12,531 nucleotides of DNA from Gemmatimonas phototrophica (GTDB taxonomy: Bacteria; Gemmatimonadota; Gemmatimonadetes; Longimicrobiales; Gaopeijiaceae): contig CAMCNM010000031.1 in the NCBI GenBank assembly GCA_945876015.1, positions 1-12,531 on the forward strand. The letters run 5' to 3'. The translations under genes were made by a program, and so were the position numbers. This document shows, one piece after another, positions 1 through 6,854 of the stretch (its first letter is position 1; each line of letters begins with the position of its first letter). The notes below the pieces were generated by a model, which made no database searches, was not told the origin of the DNA, and saw only the letters and a list, made by a program, of their open reading frames with translations.

Positions 1-572
1 TCGGCCGGACCGAAACCGCCGACCGACTCGAGCGAGCCGCTGGCCGGGCGCGCGTACGGGACCGCGGGATCGTGGATCAGCTCGGCCGCTCGGTCGGAGG
101 CGAGGCTGCCCGGATCCATGGCGCGCTGGCGCAGCCGCGCAAGCTGCTGCTCGCGGATGCGCGCCACCTCGTCAGCGGGAAAGGCAGGGCGCAGCACCAT
201 CTCGGCGAGCAGTTCCATCGCTTCCTCGAGGCGGTCCGCGAGACACACCAGCGAGACGGTCGTGGCATCCCACCCGGCCGAAGCCTGGATGGATGCGCCG
301 ATGCCCTCGAGCGCTTCGGCGAGCGCGCTTCCGGAATGGAGGCGTGTGCCGCCCTCGAGCGCGTTCGCGGTCAGCACCGCGTGGCCGGCGCGCTCCCCCG
401 CGAGCCCCGCCTCGCCGGCCGGGATGACCAGGCTGGCGGCGACCACCGGAAGTCGGGGGAGGCGGGCGACGCGCAGCGAGAGGCCTCCCACCGACGGAGT
501 CGAGCGAACCTCGGGGAAGTCGAAGCGCGCGACGGCTCCGGGCAGGGGCGGCCGCGACCGGTCGGCGATCAT
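1..572 (-). CDS. M16 family peptidase-like protein, non-catalytic subunit (second pair), 3'-truncated by the window edge
   Basis: The frame is open from an ATG at 572-570 to base 1, giving about 190 residues of the N-terminal half of an M16 (insulinase/pitrilysin) fold. The start overlaps the stop of the upstream catalytic M16 gene as ATGA. Visible motifs include SLVIPAGEAGL, ERAGHAVLTANALEGGT and LLAEMVLRPAFPADEVARIR, the usual M16 beta-strand, helix and RPxFPxDEVxR pattern. Where catalytic members carry HxxEH, this protein reads GHAVLTANALE, so it cannot bind zinc in the normal way. It should therefore be the non-peptidase partner of a heterodimer with the gene just upstream. The C-terminal half, where the R...Y substrate pair would sit, lies outside the window. 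Family assignment is secure; the partner role is inferred from order and known heterodimeric M16 enzymes. Confidence 0.85.
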   Translation of the reverse strand, partial: MIADRSRPPLPGAVARFDFPEVRSTPSVGGLSLRVARLPRLPVVAASLVIPAGEAGLAGERAGHAVLTANALEGGTRLHSGSALAEALEGIGASIQASAGWDATTVSLVCLADRLEEAMELLAEMVLRPAFPADEVARIREQQLARLRQRAMDPGSLASDRAAELIHDPAVPYARPASGSLESVGGFGPA

Positions 573-1846
573 TTCGGCAGGTACGTCAGCACGGCGCGGT
601 TGTCGGGCCCGAACCAACGGCCCGCCACGTCGCGCACGTCGGCCGGGGTCACCGAGCGGATCATCTCCATCTCCCGGTTGAGCCGGTCGGGGTCGTCGAA
701 CAGGAGCGTGAACATCGAGAGCAGGTCGGCGCGCTCGGACACCTCCTCGAGCATGCGCACGAAGCGCGTATCGGTGAGCGCGACCGCGCGGGCCACCTCC
801 TCCTCGCTCACGGTGACGAGGCCCTCGAGCTGATCCACCAGCGCACCCTCGAGCTCGGCGGGATCGGCGCCCGGATAGCCGGTGGCCCAGACGAGCATCA
901 TCGAAGCGCCGGTGATCAGCGGGAAGACGTACGACGTGACGTCCTTGGCGACGCGGCGCTCGCGCACCAGCGTCCGGTACAGACGGGAAGCGCGGCCCGA
1001 TCCGAGCAGCGCACCGGCCACCTCCACCGCGTGGAAGGCCGGATCGAGGTACGACGGGACCCGGCACGCGATGATCACGCGCGGGAGGGGCACGTCGGCG
1101 CGCACGAGTTCACGCACGGTCTCGCCGATCCTCGGTGGCAGGCTCGGCTCACCGGGCAGCGGCGGGATCGGCGCGCCGGCCGGGATCTCGCCGAACCAGC
1201 GCTCGACCGCACCGAGCGCCCGCTCCGGGACGATGTCGCCCGCGATGGAGAGCACTGCGTTGTTCGGCACGTAATAGGTGCGGAAGAATCCGGCCACGTC
1301 CTCAAGCGTGGCGGCATCGAGGTCCTCCATCGAGCCGATCACCGTGTGGTGATAGGGATGGCTCTTCGGAAACACCATCGCCTGCATGCGCTCGTCCCAG
1401 TCCCCATAGGGTTGGTTGTCGTAGCGCTGCCGCTTCTCGTTCTTCACCACGTCGCGCTGGTTGTCGAGCTTCTCCTGCGTGAGCGCCGGAAGCATCCACC
1501 CCATCCGGTCAGACTCGAGGTAGAGCGCGAGCTCCATCTGATGGGACGGCAGCGTCTCGAAGTAGTTGGTGCGATCGAACCAGGTCGTGGCGTTGAGCGA
1601 TCCGCCCGCGCGCTCCACGAGCTCGAAGTGACGGTTCTTCGGCACGTGCTCCGAGCCCTGGAACATCATGTGCTCGAACAGGTGCGCGAATCCGGTCAGT
1701 CCCGGCCGCTCGTTCCTCGATCCCACCCCGTACCAGAGGTTGACGCCGACCACCGCGGACGGATCGGGCGAGAGCACGACACGGAGTCCGTTGGGCAGCG
1801 TGTGACGCTCCCACGGCACGCGGAGGGATCCCGAGCCGGCACTCAC
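569..1846 (-). CDS. M16 family zinc metallopeptidase, catalytic subunit (second pair)
   Basis: About 425 residues, normal for a single-chain half of an M16 peptidase. I start it at GTG 1846-1844 (VSAGSGSLRV), which overlaps the upstream stop as GTGA; the open frame extends further upstream, but only as a shadow of the neighbouring gene. The inverted zinc motif HLFEH lies at about residues 55-59 (zinc ligands H55 and H59, catalytic base E58). The likely third ligand is a glutamate near residue 137 in DVVKNEKRQ. Next come HPYHHTVIGSMEDLDAA and FFRTYYVPNNAVLSIAGD, typical of bacterial processing-peptidase-like M16B proteins. The C-terminal half lacks the R...Y pair (LYRTLVRERRVAKDV), which the adjacent non-catalytic genes are expected to supply. 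There is no signal peptide, so it is probably cytoplasmic. It closely resembles the catalytic gene at 3237-4538. Confidence 0.93.
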   Translation of the reverse strand: MSAGSGSLRVPWERHTLPNGLRVVLSPDPSAVVGVNLWYGVGSRNERPGLTGFAHLFEHMMFQGSEHVPKNRHFELVERAGGSLNATTWFDRTNYFETLPSHQMELALYLESDRMGWMLPALTQEKLDNQRDVVKNEKRQRYDNQPYGDWDERMQAMVFPKSHPYHHTVIGSMEDLDAATLEDVAGFFRTYYVPNNAVLSIAGDIVPERALGAVERWFGEIPAGAPIPPLPGEPSLPPRIGETVRELVRADVPLPRVIIACRVPSYLDPAFHAVEVAGALLGSGRASRLYRTLVRERRVAKDVTSYVFPLITGASMMLVWATGYPGADPAELEGALVDQLEGLVTVSEEEVARAVALTDTRFVRMLEEVSERADLLSMFTLLFDDPDRLNREMEMIRSVTPADVRDVAGRWFGPDNRAVLTYLPK

Positions 1847-3240
1847 GAAGGCACCGCCGGGATCACTTCGATCGGCATGCCCAGGCGCTCGATCGGCCCG
1901 CGGATCACCGCGGCGTCTCCGTCCACCACCACCGCCATGCGGCGCGGGTCGAGGTGACGCCGGGCCGCCGCCTGCACCGCCGCCGCGTCCACGGCGAGGA
2001 GCCGCGGGATGTAGGAATCCCAATAGTCGCCCGGCAGCGCGTGGAGAACCTGCTCGGCCAGCCGCGCGACCAGGTCGCCCACCGTCTCGAACCGCTGGGG
2101 CAGGCGGAGCGCGGCGTAGGACCGCGCGCGATCCATCTCCTCGTCAGGCACGGGCTCCTCCCGCAGTCGCTCGATCTCTTCGAGGAAGACACCGACCGCC
2201 TCACCGGTGACGGGAGTATGCACCGCCGCCTGCGCCACGAACGGGCCGGGCGCGCGCCGCGTGTGGAAGCCGGAGCGGGCTCCGTAGGTGAACCCCTTCT
2301 CCTCACGGAGCGTAGCATTGAGCCGGCTGGTGAACGAGCCGCCGAGCAGTGTGTTGAGGATCACGATCGGAAAGTAGTCGTCCGTGCCGCGCGCGACCGC
2401 AACCCTCCCGACGCGAATCTCCGACTGGGCGGCTCCGGGACGATCCGAAAGATGGACCGTCGCGCGGGTGCGCTCCGGGGCGGGAGGAAGCGTGACAGGA
2501 CGCGCGTCCCCGCGCTCCCAGCGTCCGAACCTCGCCTCGAGGAGAGGCTCGAGCTCCGAAGCCTTCACGTCGCCCGCCACCATCAGGGTCGCATTGCCCG
2601 CGTGATAGCGCGACGCGTGGAACGCGGCGACGTCGTCTCCGCCCAACTCCGTGAGGGAAGCTCGTGTCCCCAGCAACGGCGGCCCCCAGGGGTGCGCGGG
2701 GCCGTAGAGGACCGAGGAAAGCACGTCGTTGGCCACAGACCGGGGCTCGGCCGAGAGTTTGAGGATCAGATCGAGCCGCTCGGCGCGTACCCGCTCGACC
2801 TCGTCGGGGGGAAACGTGGGCCGGATCACCAGATCTGCGAGCAGATCGAGCGACTCGGCCAGCCGCGGCCGCAGCGCGAGCAGGTGCACCTGGCTGTCGT
2901 CGTAGCCGGCGCTGGTGCCGAGGAGGGCGCCGAGCCGCTCGAGCTCGGTCGCGATGTCGAGCGCCGAGCGCTTCCCCGCGCCTTCGTCGAGCATGTCCGC
3001 CGTGAGCCCGGCCAGCCCGGCACGGGAGGGGGCAACGGCGCCGGCCCCGCCCGGCAGGAGGATCTCGACCGCGACCAGGGGCAGGTCGTGCTTCTCCACG
3101 AGCAGGACCGGCAGTCCGTTCGACAGCGCGAACCGCTGGACCTCGGGAGCCCGGAGCGACGGCGTGGCCTCGGTGCGAGGAGGCGCGCTGCGATCGGGCG
3201 AGGTCGGGAGCTTTCGCACGGTCCCGGTCGCTGAGCTCAC
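1843..3240 (-). CDS. M16 family peptidase-like protein, non-catalytic subunit (first pair)
   Basis: About 465 residues. The start is GTG 3240-3238 (VSSATGTVRK), overlapping the upstream stop as GTGA; the longer open frame upstream is antisense shadow. The fold signature is clear: FALSNGLPVLLVEKHDLPLV, ILLPGGAGA, RPTFPPDEVERVRAERL and YHAGNATLMVAGDV. At the zinc site it reads AGLAGLTADMLDEG instead of HxxEH, so it is not a peptidase alone. It does keep the R...Y pair in LREEKGFTYGARSGF (about R312 and Y319), which in heterosubunit M16 enzymes such as that of Sphingomonas sp. A1 helps bind substrate while the other subunit carries zinc. Together with the gene just upstream it should form one composite active site. 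The N-terminal 30 residues are rich in Ser, Pro and Arg with no hydrophobic core, so export is not indicated. Confidence 0.92.
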   Translation of the reverse strand: MSSATGTVRKLPTSPDRSAPPRTEATPSLRAPEVQRFALSNGLPVLLVEKHDLPLVAVEILLPGGAGAVAPSRAGLAGLTADMLDEGAGKRSALDIATELERLGALLGTSAGYDDSQVHLLALRPRLAESLDLLADLVIRPTFPPDEVERVRAERLDLILKLSAEPRSVANDVLSSVLYGPAHPWGPPLLGTRASLTELGGDDVAAFHASRYHAGNATLMVAGDVKASELEPLLEARFGRWERGDARPVTLPPAPERTRATVHLSDRPGAAQSEIRVGRVAVARGTDDYFPIVILNTLLGGSFTSRLNATLREEKGFTYGARSGFHTRRAPGPFVAQAAVHTPVTGEAVGVFLEEIERLREEPVPDEEMDRARSYAALRLPQRFETVGDLVARLAEQVLHALPGDYWDSYIPRLLAVDAAAVQAAARRHLDPRRMAVVVDGDAAVIRGPIERLGMPIEVIPAVPS

Positions 3241-4538
3241 ACGGTTTCTCCCGCGCCGAGATCGCGACGCCCTTCGGGCACCACGCTCAGCGTCACCGCG
3301 TGCGCGTCCACCAGACGCCTGCGCGCGGCCTCGGCGATCATTGCGGGCGTGACCCGCTCGTAGCGCGCGAGATCGTCGCGCACGAAATCGGGATCGCCCG
3401 TGAACACCTGATACTCGTTCAGGCGGTCCGCCTTGCCGCCGAAACCGCCCACACGCTGGAGGGCGTGCACGAATCCGGCCTCGACCTGGGTGAGCGCGCG
3501 CTCGACCTCGGCCTCGTCCACGCCTTCGCGCGCCACGCGCTCGATCTCCTCGCGCACGACCTCCTCGAGGGCCCCGAGCCCGACGTCGGGCTTCGCGGTC
3601 ACCACCACCTCGAACGCGCCGCCGTGCGTGGCGCAGCTCTGGAACGCGCGCGCGTCCTGCGCCAGCTGGTCCTCGTACACGAGCCGCCGCGTGAGCCGCG
3701 ACGCCTTGCCTTCCGCGAGCACCGAGGAGAGGAGGCCCAGCGCCGCGTCCTCGTCCGTGTAGTGCGCGGGCGAGTGCCACGCCATGTAGAAGCGCGGGAG
3801 CTGGACTCTGTCCTCCATCGTGAGGCGGATTCCCCGGGGGAGTCCCACCTCGGGAGCCTCGACGGCAGGCGGAGGCGCACCCGCCGGAAGCTCCCCGAAC
3901 CATTTCTCGACGAGCGCGCGCGCCCGCTCGGCGGTCACGTCACCCGCGATCGCGAGCGAGGCATTGTTGGGCGCGTAGTAGGTGCGGAAGAACCGCTGCA
4001 CGTCGTCCAGTGAGGCCGCGTCGAGATCGGCCATCGACCCGATCACCGAGTGGTGATAGGGATGTCCCTCGCGATACAGGTTGCCGGTCAACGTTTCCCA
4101 CGCGAGCCCGTACGGCCGGTTCTCGTAGCTCTGTCGGCGCTCGTTCTTGACTACGTCCCGCTGCAGGTCGAGCTGCTCCTGACCCATCGTCTCGAGCAGA
4201 AAGCCCATCCGATCGGACTCGAGCCAGAGCACGAGCTCGAGGGCGCTCGATGGGACGTTCGCCCAGTAGTTGGTGCGGTCGGTCGAGGTGGAGCCGTTGT
4301 TGGATCCGCCCGCGGACTCGAGCAGACGGTCGAACTGGCCCGCCGGCACGTGCGCGGATCCCTCGAACATCAGATGCTCGAAGAGGTGCGCGAAGCCGGT
4401 GCCACCGGGCGCCTCGTTCCCCGAGCCCACCCGGTACCAGAGGTTCACGCTCACCACCGGGACCCGGTGATCCTCGTGGACGAGCAGGTTGAGCCCGTTG
4501 GGAAGCGTGAAGCGCTGGTGTGGGATCGTGACGTCCAT
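3237..4538 (-). CDS. M16 family zinc metallopeptidase, catalytic subunit (first pair)
   Basis: 433 residues from ATG 4538; an in-frame TTG lies one codon upstream (4541), and neither has a clear Shine-Dalgarno. The zinc motif HLFEH is at residues 51-55, with a probable third ligand E133 in DVVKNERRQ. Family landmarks follow: FTLPNGLNLLVHEDHRVPVV, VNLWYRVGSGNE, GSTSTDRTNYW, HPYHHSVIGSMADLDAA and FFRTYYAPNNASLAIAGDV. The C-terminal half has RRLVYEDQLAQDARAF where the R...Y pair would be, so substrate contacts probably come from the partner encoded next at 1843-3240. It lies 16 bp after the TPR gene and overlaps the next gene by 4 bp (GTGA), so the pair should be cotranslated. With no signal peptide, a cytoplasmic role is likely, such as turnover of peptides or small proteins. 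The substrate is unknown. Confidence 0.94.
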   Translation of the reverse strand: MDVTIPHQRFTLPNGLNLLVHEDHRVPVVSVNLWYRVGSGNEAPGGTGFAHLFEHLMFEGSAHVPAGQFDRLLESAGGSNNGSTSTDRTNYWANVPSSALELVLWLESDRMGFLLETMGQEQLDLQRDVVKNERRQSYENRPYGLAWETLTGNLYREGHPYHHSVIGSMADLDAASLDDVQRFFRTYYAPNNASLAIAGDVTAERARALVEKWFGELPAGAPPPAVEAPEVGLPRGIRLTMEDRVQLPRFYMAWHSPAHYTDEDAALGLLSSVLAEGKASRLTRRLVYEDQLAQDARAFQSCATHGGAFEVVVTAKPDVGLGALEEVVREEIERVAREGVDEAEVERALTQVEAGFVHALQRVGGFGGKADRLNEYQVFTGDPDFVRDDLARYERVTPAMIAEAARRRLVDAHAVTLSVVPEGRRDLGAGETV

Positions 4539-4554
4539 CAAGCCACGTTGGTCA

Positions 4555-5472
4555 TCAGGGACGGGTCATCATGCGTTCGCGGAGCGCCGTCGGCCCCATC
4601 TGCTCGACCAGCCAGGTGGCCGACTCCTCCGCGCCGTCGTCCAGCCGGCTCTCGACCTCGTCCACCAGCGCGCGATCGGCTCCCTCGGCCCATTGGCGCG
4701 CGCGCTCGAGCATCTCGAACGGCGCGTCCTCCTCGCCCGACGCGGCCCCAGCGAGCGCGGCGATCAGCTGCGCCTCGATGTCCTCCGGCCGCAGTCGGGC
4801 GCCTTCCTCGAGCACACCCGCTGCTTCGGGCATGCGCCCTTCCTCGGCGAGCAGGAGGCCGAGGACGACGTGCACCCAACCGTCCGCTGCGTCCTGCTCG
4901 ACGGAGCGGTACATCTCTTCGATGCCCTCTTCGCGTTTGCCGGAGAGGGCGAGCCCCACTCCGAGCTCGTAACGCACGAGCGCGTCCTCGCCGTCCAGCT
5001 CCTTGGCCGCGCGCAGCTCGCGCAATCCGTCCTCCAGCATCCCCTCGCGGATCAGGTAGGCCCCGTACAGCCAGCGCGCCAGCGGCAAATCGGGCGCCAA
5101 CAGAGCCGCGGTACGGAGCGCGCCCTCGGCGTCCGGATCGTCGAACGCCGCGATACCGCTGCCGGCGGTCGCGAGGATGTACGCGTCGGTGGGGCGGGCG
5201 GCGAGACAGGCGAGGAAATGATCGTACGCGACCCCCCCGGGCCCCTGCTCACGCTCGGCCACACCGAGCCAACAGAGCAGATAGGGATTCCCCGGGTGGT
5301 CCTCGAGGCCCTCGCGCAGGCGCTCCGTCATCGTCGCGAAGTCGCCTTCCTCACCGGCTTCGTGCGCCCGGTCGAGGACCGACTGCACCAGGTCGTCGGG
5401 AGCGTCGGTCCAGCCGGAGGTATCGCCTTCGGTCTCCTCGCTCGAGGAGCCGTCGTCCGTGTCGTCGGTCAT
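4555..5472 (-). CDS. Tetratricopeptide-repeat (TPR) protein
   Basis: 305 residues from ATG 5472, 17 bp after the phosphoglycerate mutase stop and 16 bp before the first M16 gene, so it is very probably in their operon. The first 27 residues are acidic and disordered-looking (MTDDTDDGSSSEETEGD). From about residue 28 the chain is helical, with degenerate TPR units: AHEAGEEGDFATMTERLREGL, a unit with AYDHFLACLAARPTDAY, YELGVGLALSGKREEGIEEM and VVLGLLLAEEGRMPEAAGVL followed by LRPED. There is no signal peptide or membrane segment. TPR arrays act as protein-docking scaffolds; here one could serve the neighbouring peptidase or mutase, but that rests on position alone. The open frame extends to 5622, but that part is a shadow of the mutase gene. 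Confidence 0.88.
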   Translation of the reverse strand: MTDDTDDGSSSEETEGDTSGWTDAPDDLVQSVLDRAHEAGEEGDFATMTERLREGLEDHPGNPYLLCWLGVAEREQGPGGVAYDHFLACLAARPTDAYILATAGSGIAAFDDPDAEGALRTAALLAPDLPLARWLYGAYLIREGMLEDGLRELRAAKELDGEDALVRYELGVGLALSGKREEGIEEMYRSVEQDAADGWVHVVLGLLLAEEGRMPEAAGVLEEGARLRPEDIEAQLIAALAGAASGEEDAPFEMLERARQWAEGADRALVDEVESRLDDGAEESATWLVEQMGPTALRERMMTRP

Positions 5473-5489
5473 GGGTGCACGGAGAGCCG

Positions 5490-6707
5490 CTAGGCGCCGT
5501 ACTTCACCAGGCGACCCGCGTGGGCCAGCGCGAGCGGCATGAGGTCGGTCGCGTGGATCACGCCCAGATCCCCGGCGCGACACGCGGACTCCCCGAACTC
5601 GGCCCCCGTGGGCCGCGCCCACGGAGAAGCGAGCAGCGCAGGGACGTGGTGCCAGGAGTGCTCCTTGTAGATGGCGGGCGTCGAGTGGTCGCCCGTGATG
5701 ATGATCACTTCCGGTCGAAGTGCATTGATGCGCGGAATCAGCGCGTCCACCTCCTCGATCGCACTCACCTTCCCCGCGAAGTCTCCGTCGTGTCCTTTCG
5801 TGTCCGTATCCTTGAAGTGCAGGAAGTAGAGGTCGGCCTTGCCCCAGCTCTTCTCGAGCAGCGTGACCGTGTCCTCTGTGCTCTTCGGCACGCCGGGGAT
5901 CTGCATCCCGACCAGGCGTGCCGCCCCGCGGTACATCGGATATTTCGCGATCGCCAAGCCCTTCAGGCCGAAGCGCTCGTCCATGCTCGGGATGCGCTCG
6001 AACGCGGCGAACCCGCGCGCGAGGAAACCGTTCATGCGCGGCTCGTCGGCGAGGATCCGGCGTGTCTGATCAAGAATCCCGGCGACCACGGTCGCGGTGG
6101 CCTTCGATCCCGCGTCGAGCGCCTGGACCGGGAGAGCGGTGCGCCCGGTTTCGAGCGGATCCGTGTCGGAGATCGCCGCGCCACCCAGTCCTGGTCCGCG
6201 CAGGTGGAGCACGACGCGGTGCTCCTTCTCGGGAATGAACTTCACCTCGACGCCCTCGGGCGCCTCGACCGCCTTCTGCACGCGCTCCACCACGCGCGCC
6301 GCGTCGGCGTCCGAGGGACGGCCGGCCCGCCGGTCGCTCACTCGGCCCTGGTCGTCGAACGTGGCGAGATTGAGTCGTGCGGCGACGTCCCCGGCCTCGA
6401 GCTCGATGCCGACGCCCAAAGCTGACAGCGCTCCCCGGCCGATCACATAGCGGGTCGGGTCGTAGCCGAAGAGGGACAGGTGACCCGGGCCGCTGCCCGG
6501 CGTGATCCCTTCCTTCACCATCACGGTCATGCCCAGCGAGCCGCGTGCGGCGAGCGCGTCCATGTTCGGCGTGCGCGCGGTCTCCAGCTCGGTTCGGCCG
6601 GTGTCGGGGTGCGGGAGCCCGCCCAGTCCGTCCATGACGACCAGGACGATGGGTTTACCCGGCACTCCACGCTCGACCTGCTGCTCGGGAAGAACGACTT
6701 CGCTCAC
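5490..6707 (-). CDS. apgM: 2,3-bisphosphoglycerate-independent phosphoglycerate mutase, archaeal type
   Basis: 405 residues, the normal size for this family. It interconverts 3- and 2-phosphoglycerate in glycolysis and gluconeogenesis through a phosphoserine intermediate and two divalent metals (alkaline phosphatase superfamily, EC 5.4.2.12). Visible sites: metal ligand D26 in VVMDGLGG; the nucleophile region TPGSGPGHLSLFGYDP with S72 and H76; ARLNLATFD (110-118); LHFKDTDTKGHDGD with D300, H306 and D309; and ITGDHSTP with D340 and H341. I chose GTG 6707 because AAAGG sits 8 bp upstream and the conserved core begins 19 residues later. It opens the minus-strand operon that continues with the TPR and M16 genes. 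A glycolytic enzyme leading a peptidase operon is unusual. The related phosphonopyruvate decarboxylase annotation is less likely given the intact mutase motifs. Confidence 0.93.
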   Translation of the reverse strand: MSEVVLPEQQVERGVPGKPIVLVVMDGLGGLPHPDTGRTELETARTPNMDALAARGSLGMTVMVKEGITPGSGPGHLSLFGYDPTRYVIGRGALSALGVGIELEAGDVAARLNLATFDDQGRVSDRRAGRPSDADAARVVERVQKAVEAPEGVEVKFIPEKEHRVVLHLRGPGLGGAAISDTDPLETGRTALPVQALDAGSKATATVVAGILDQTRRILADEPRMNGFLARGFAAFERIPSMDERFGLKGLAIAKYPMYRGAARLVGMQIPGVPKSTEDTVTLLEKSWGKADLYFLHFKDTDTKGHDGDFAGKVSAIEEVDALIPRINALRPEVIIITGDHSTPAIYKEHSWHHVPALLASPWARPTGAEFGESACRAGDLGVIHATDLMPLALAHAGRLVKYGA

Positions 6708-6715
6708 CGGATCCG

Positions 6716-6720
6716 CCTTT
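6716..6720 (-). promoter_or_regulatory. Ribosome binding site of the phosphoglycerate mutase gene
   Basis: On the minus strand AAAGG lies 8 bases upstream of the GTG at 6707-6705. It decides this start over the upstream in-frame extension, which has no family similarity. Confidence 0.6.
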
Positions 6721-6770
6721 CGACTGTCATGGGGGCCTGGAAGGGAACCGAATATGGTGGGAGGCCGGAC

Positions 6771-6792
6771 CCGGCGGGAACCCTCCTGCCGG
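6771..6792. other. GC-rich hairpin (9-bp stem, 4-nt loop) in the divergent intergenic region
   Basis: CCGGCGGGA pairs with TCCTGCCGG across a 4-base loop, with one G-T pair at the sixth position. It lies between the divergently transcribed mutase (start 6707) and cupredoxin (start 6855) genes. No T-run follows on either strand, so it is not an obvious intrinsic terminator. It could be a 5' leader element of the plus-strand gene or an operator-like dyad. In sequence this GC-rich, chance stems are fairly common. Confidence 0.45.
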
Positions 6793-6806
6793 TCAGAAGA
6801 GCTCGA

Positions 6807-6824
6807 GGCCGGAACCCCCCGGCC
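6807..6824. other. Second GC-rich hairpin (6-bp perfect stem) in the divergent intergenic region
   Basis: GGCCGG and CCGGCC form a perfect 6-bp stem around a 6-base loop, 14 bases after the hairpin at 6771-6792 and 30 bases before the GTG at 6855. There is no T-tract. With the first hairpin it could structure the leader of the cupredoxin mRNA. Function unknown. Confidence 0.35.
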
Positions 6825-6854
6825 ACCGTTCGGTACGTGATCCCTGCGTAGCTC

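Noticed and set aside
1954..3234. A 426-codon open frame on the plus strand
   Set aside because: Antisense shadow of the non-catalytic M16 gene, with biased Arg/Gly/Glu composition and no domain.
3241..3903. An N-terminal extension of the non-catalytic M16 gene up to 3903
   Set aside because: This segment is an out-of-frame copy of the upstream M16 gene with Arg/Gly/Ala-rich text. The GTG at 3240 with a 4-bp overlap is the better start.
4050..6425. A 791-codon open frame on the plus strand
   Set aside because: It is antisense to the M16, TPR and mutase genes, is extremely rich in Arg, Pro and His, and has no recognisable domain. High GC removes stops from the opposite frame.
6730..6770. A possible sigma-70 promoter (CATATT or TATGGT) in the divergent region
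   Set aside because: No matching -35 element at a sensible distance on either strand; in this GC-rich context a single AT-rich hexamer is not enough.
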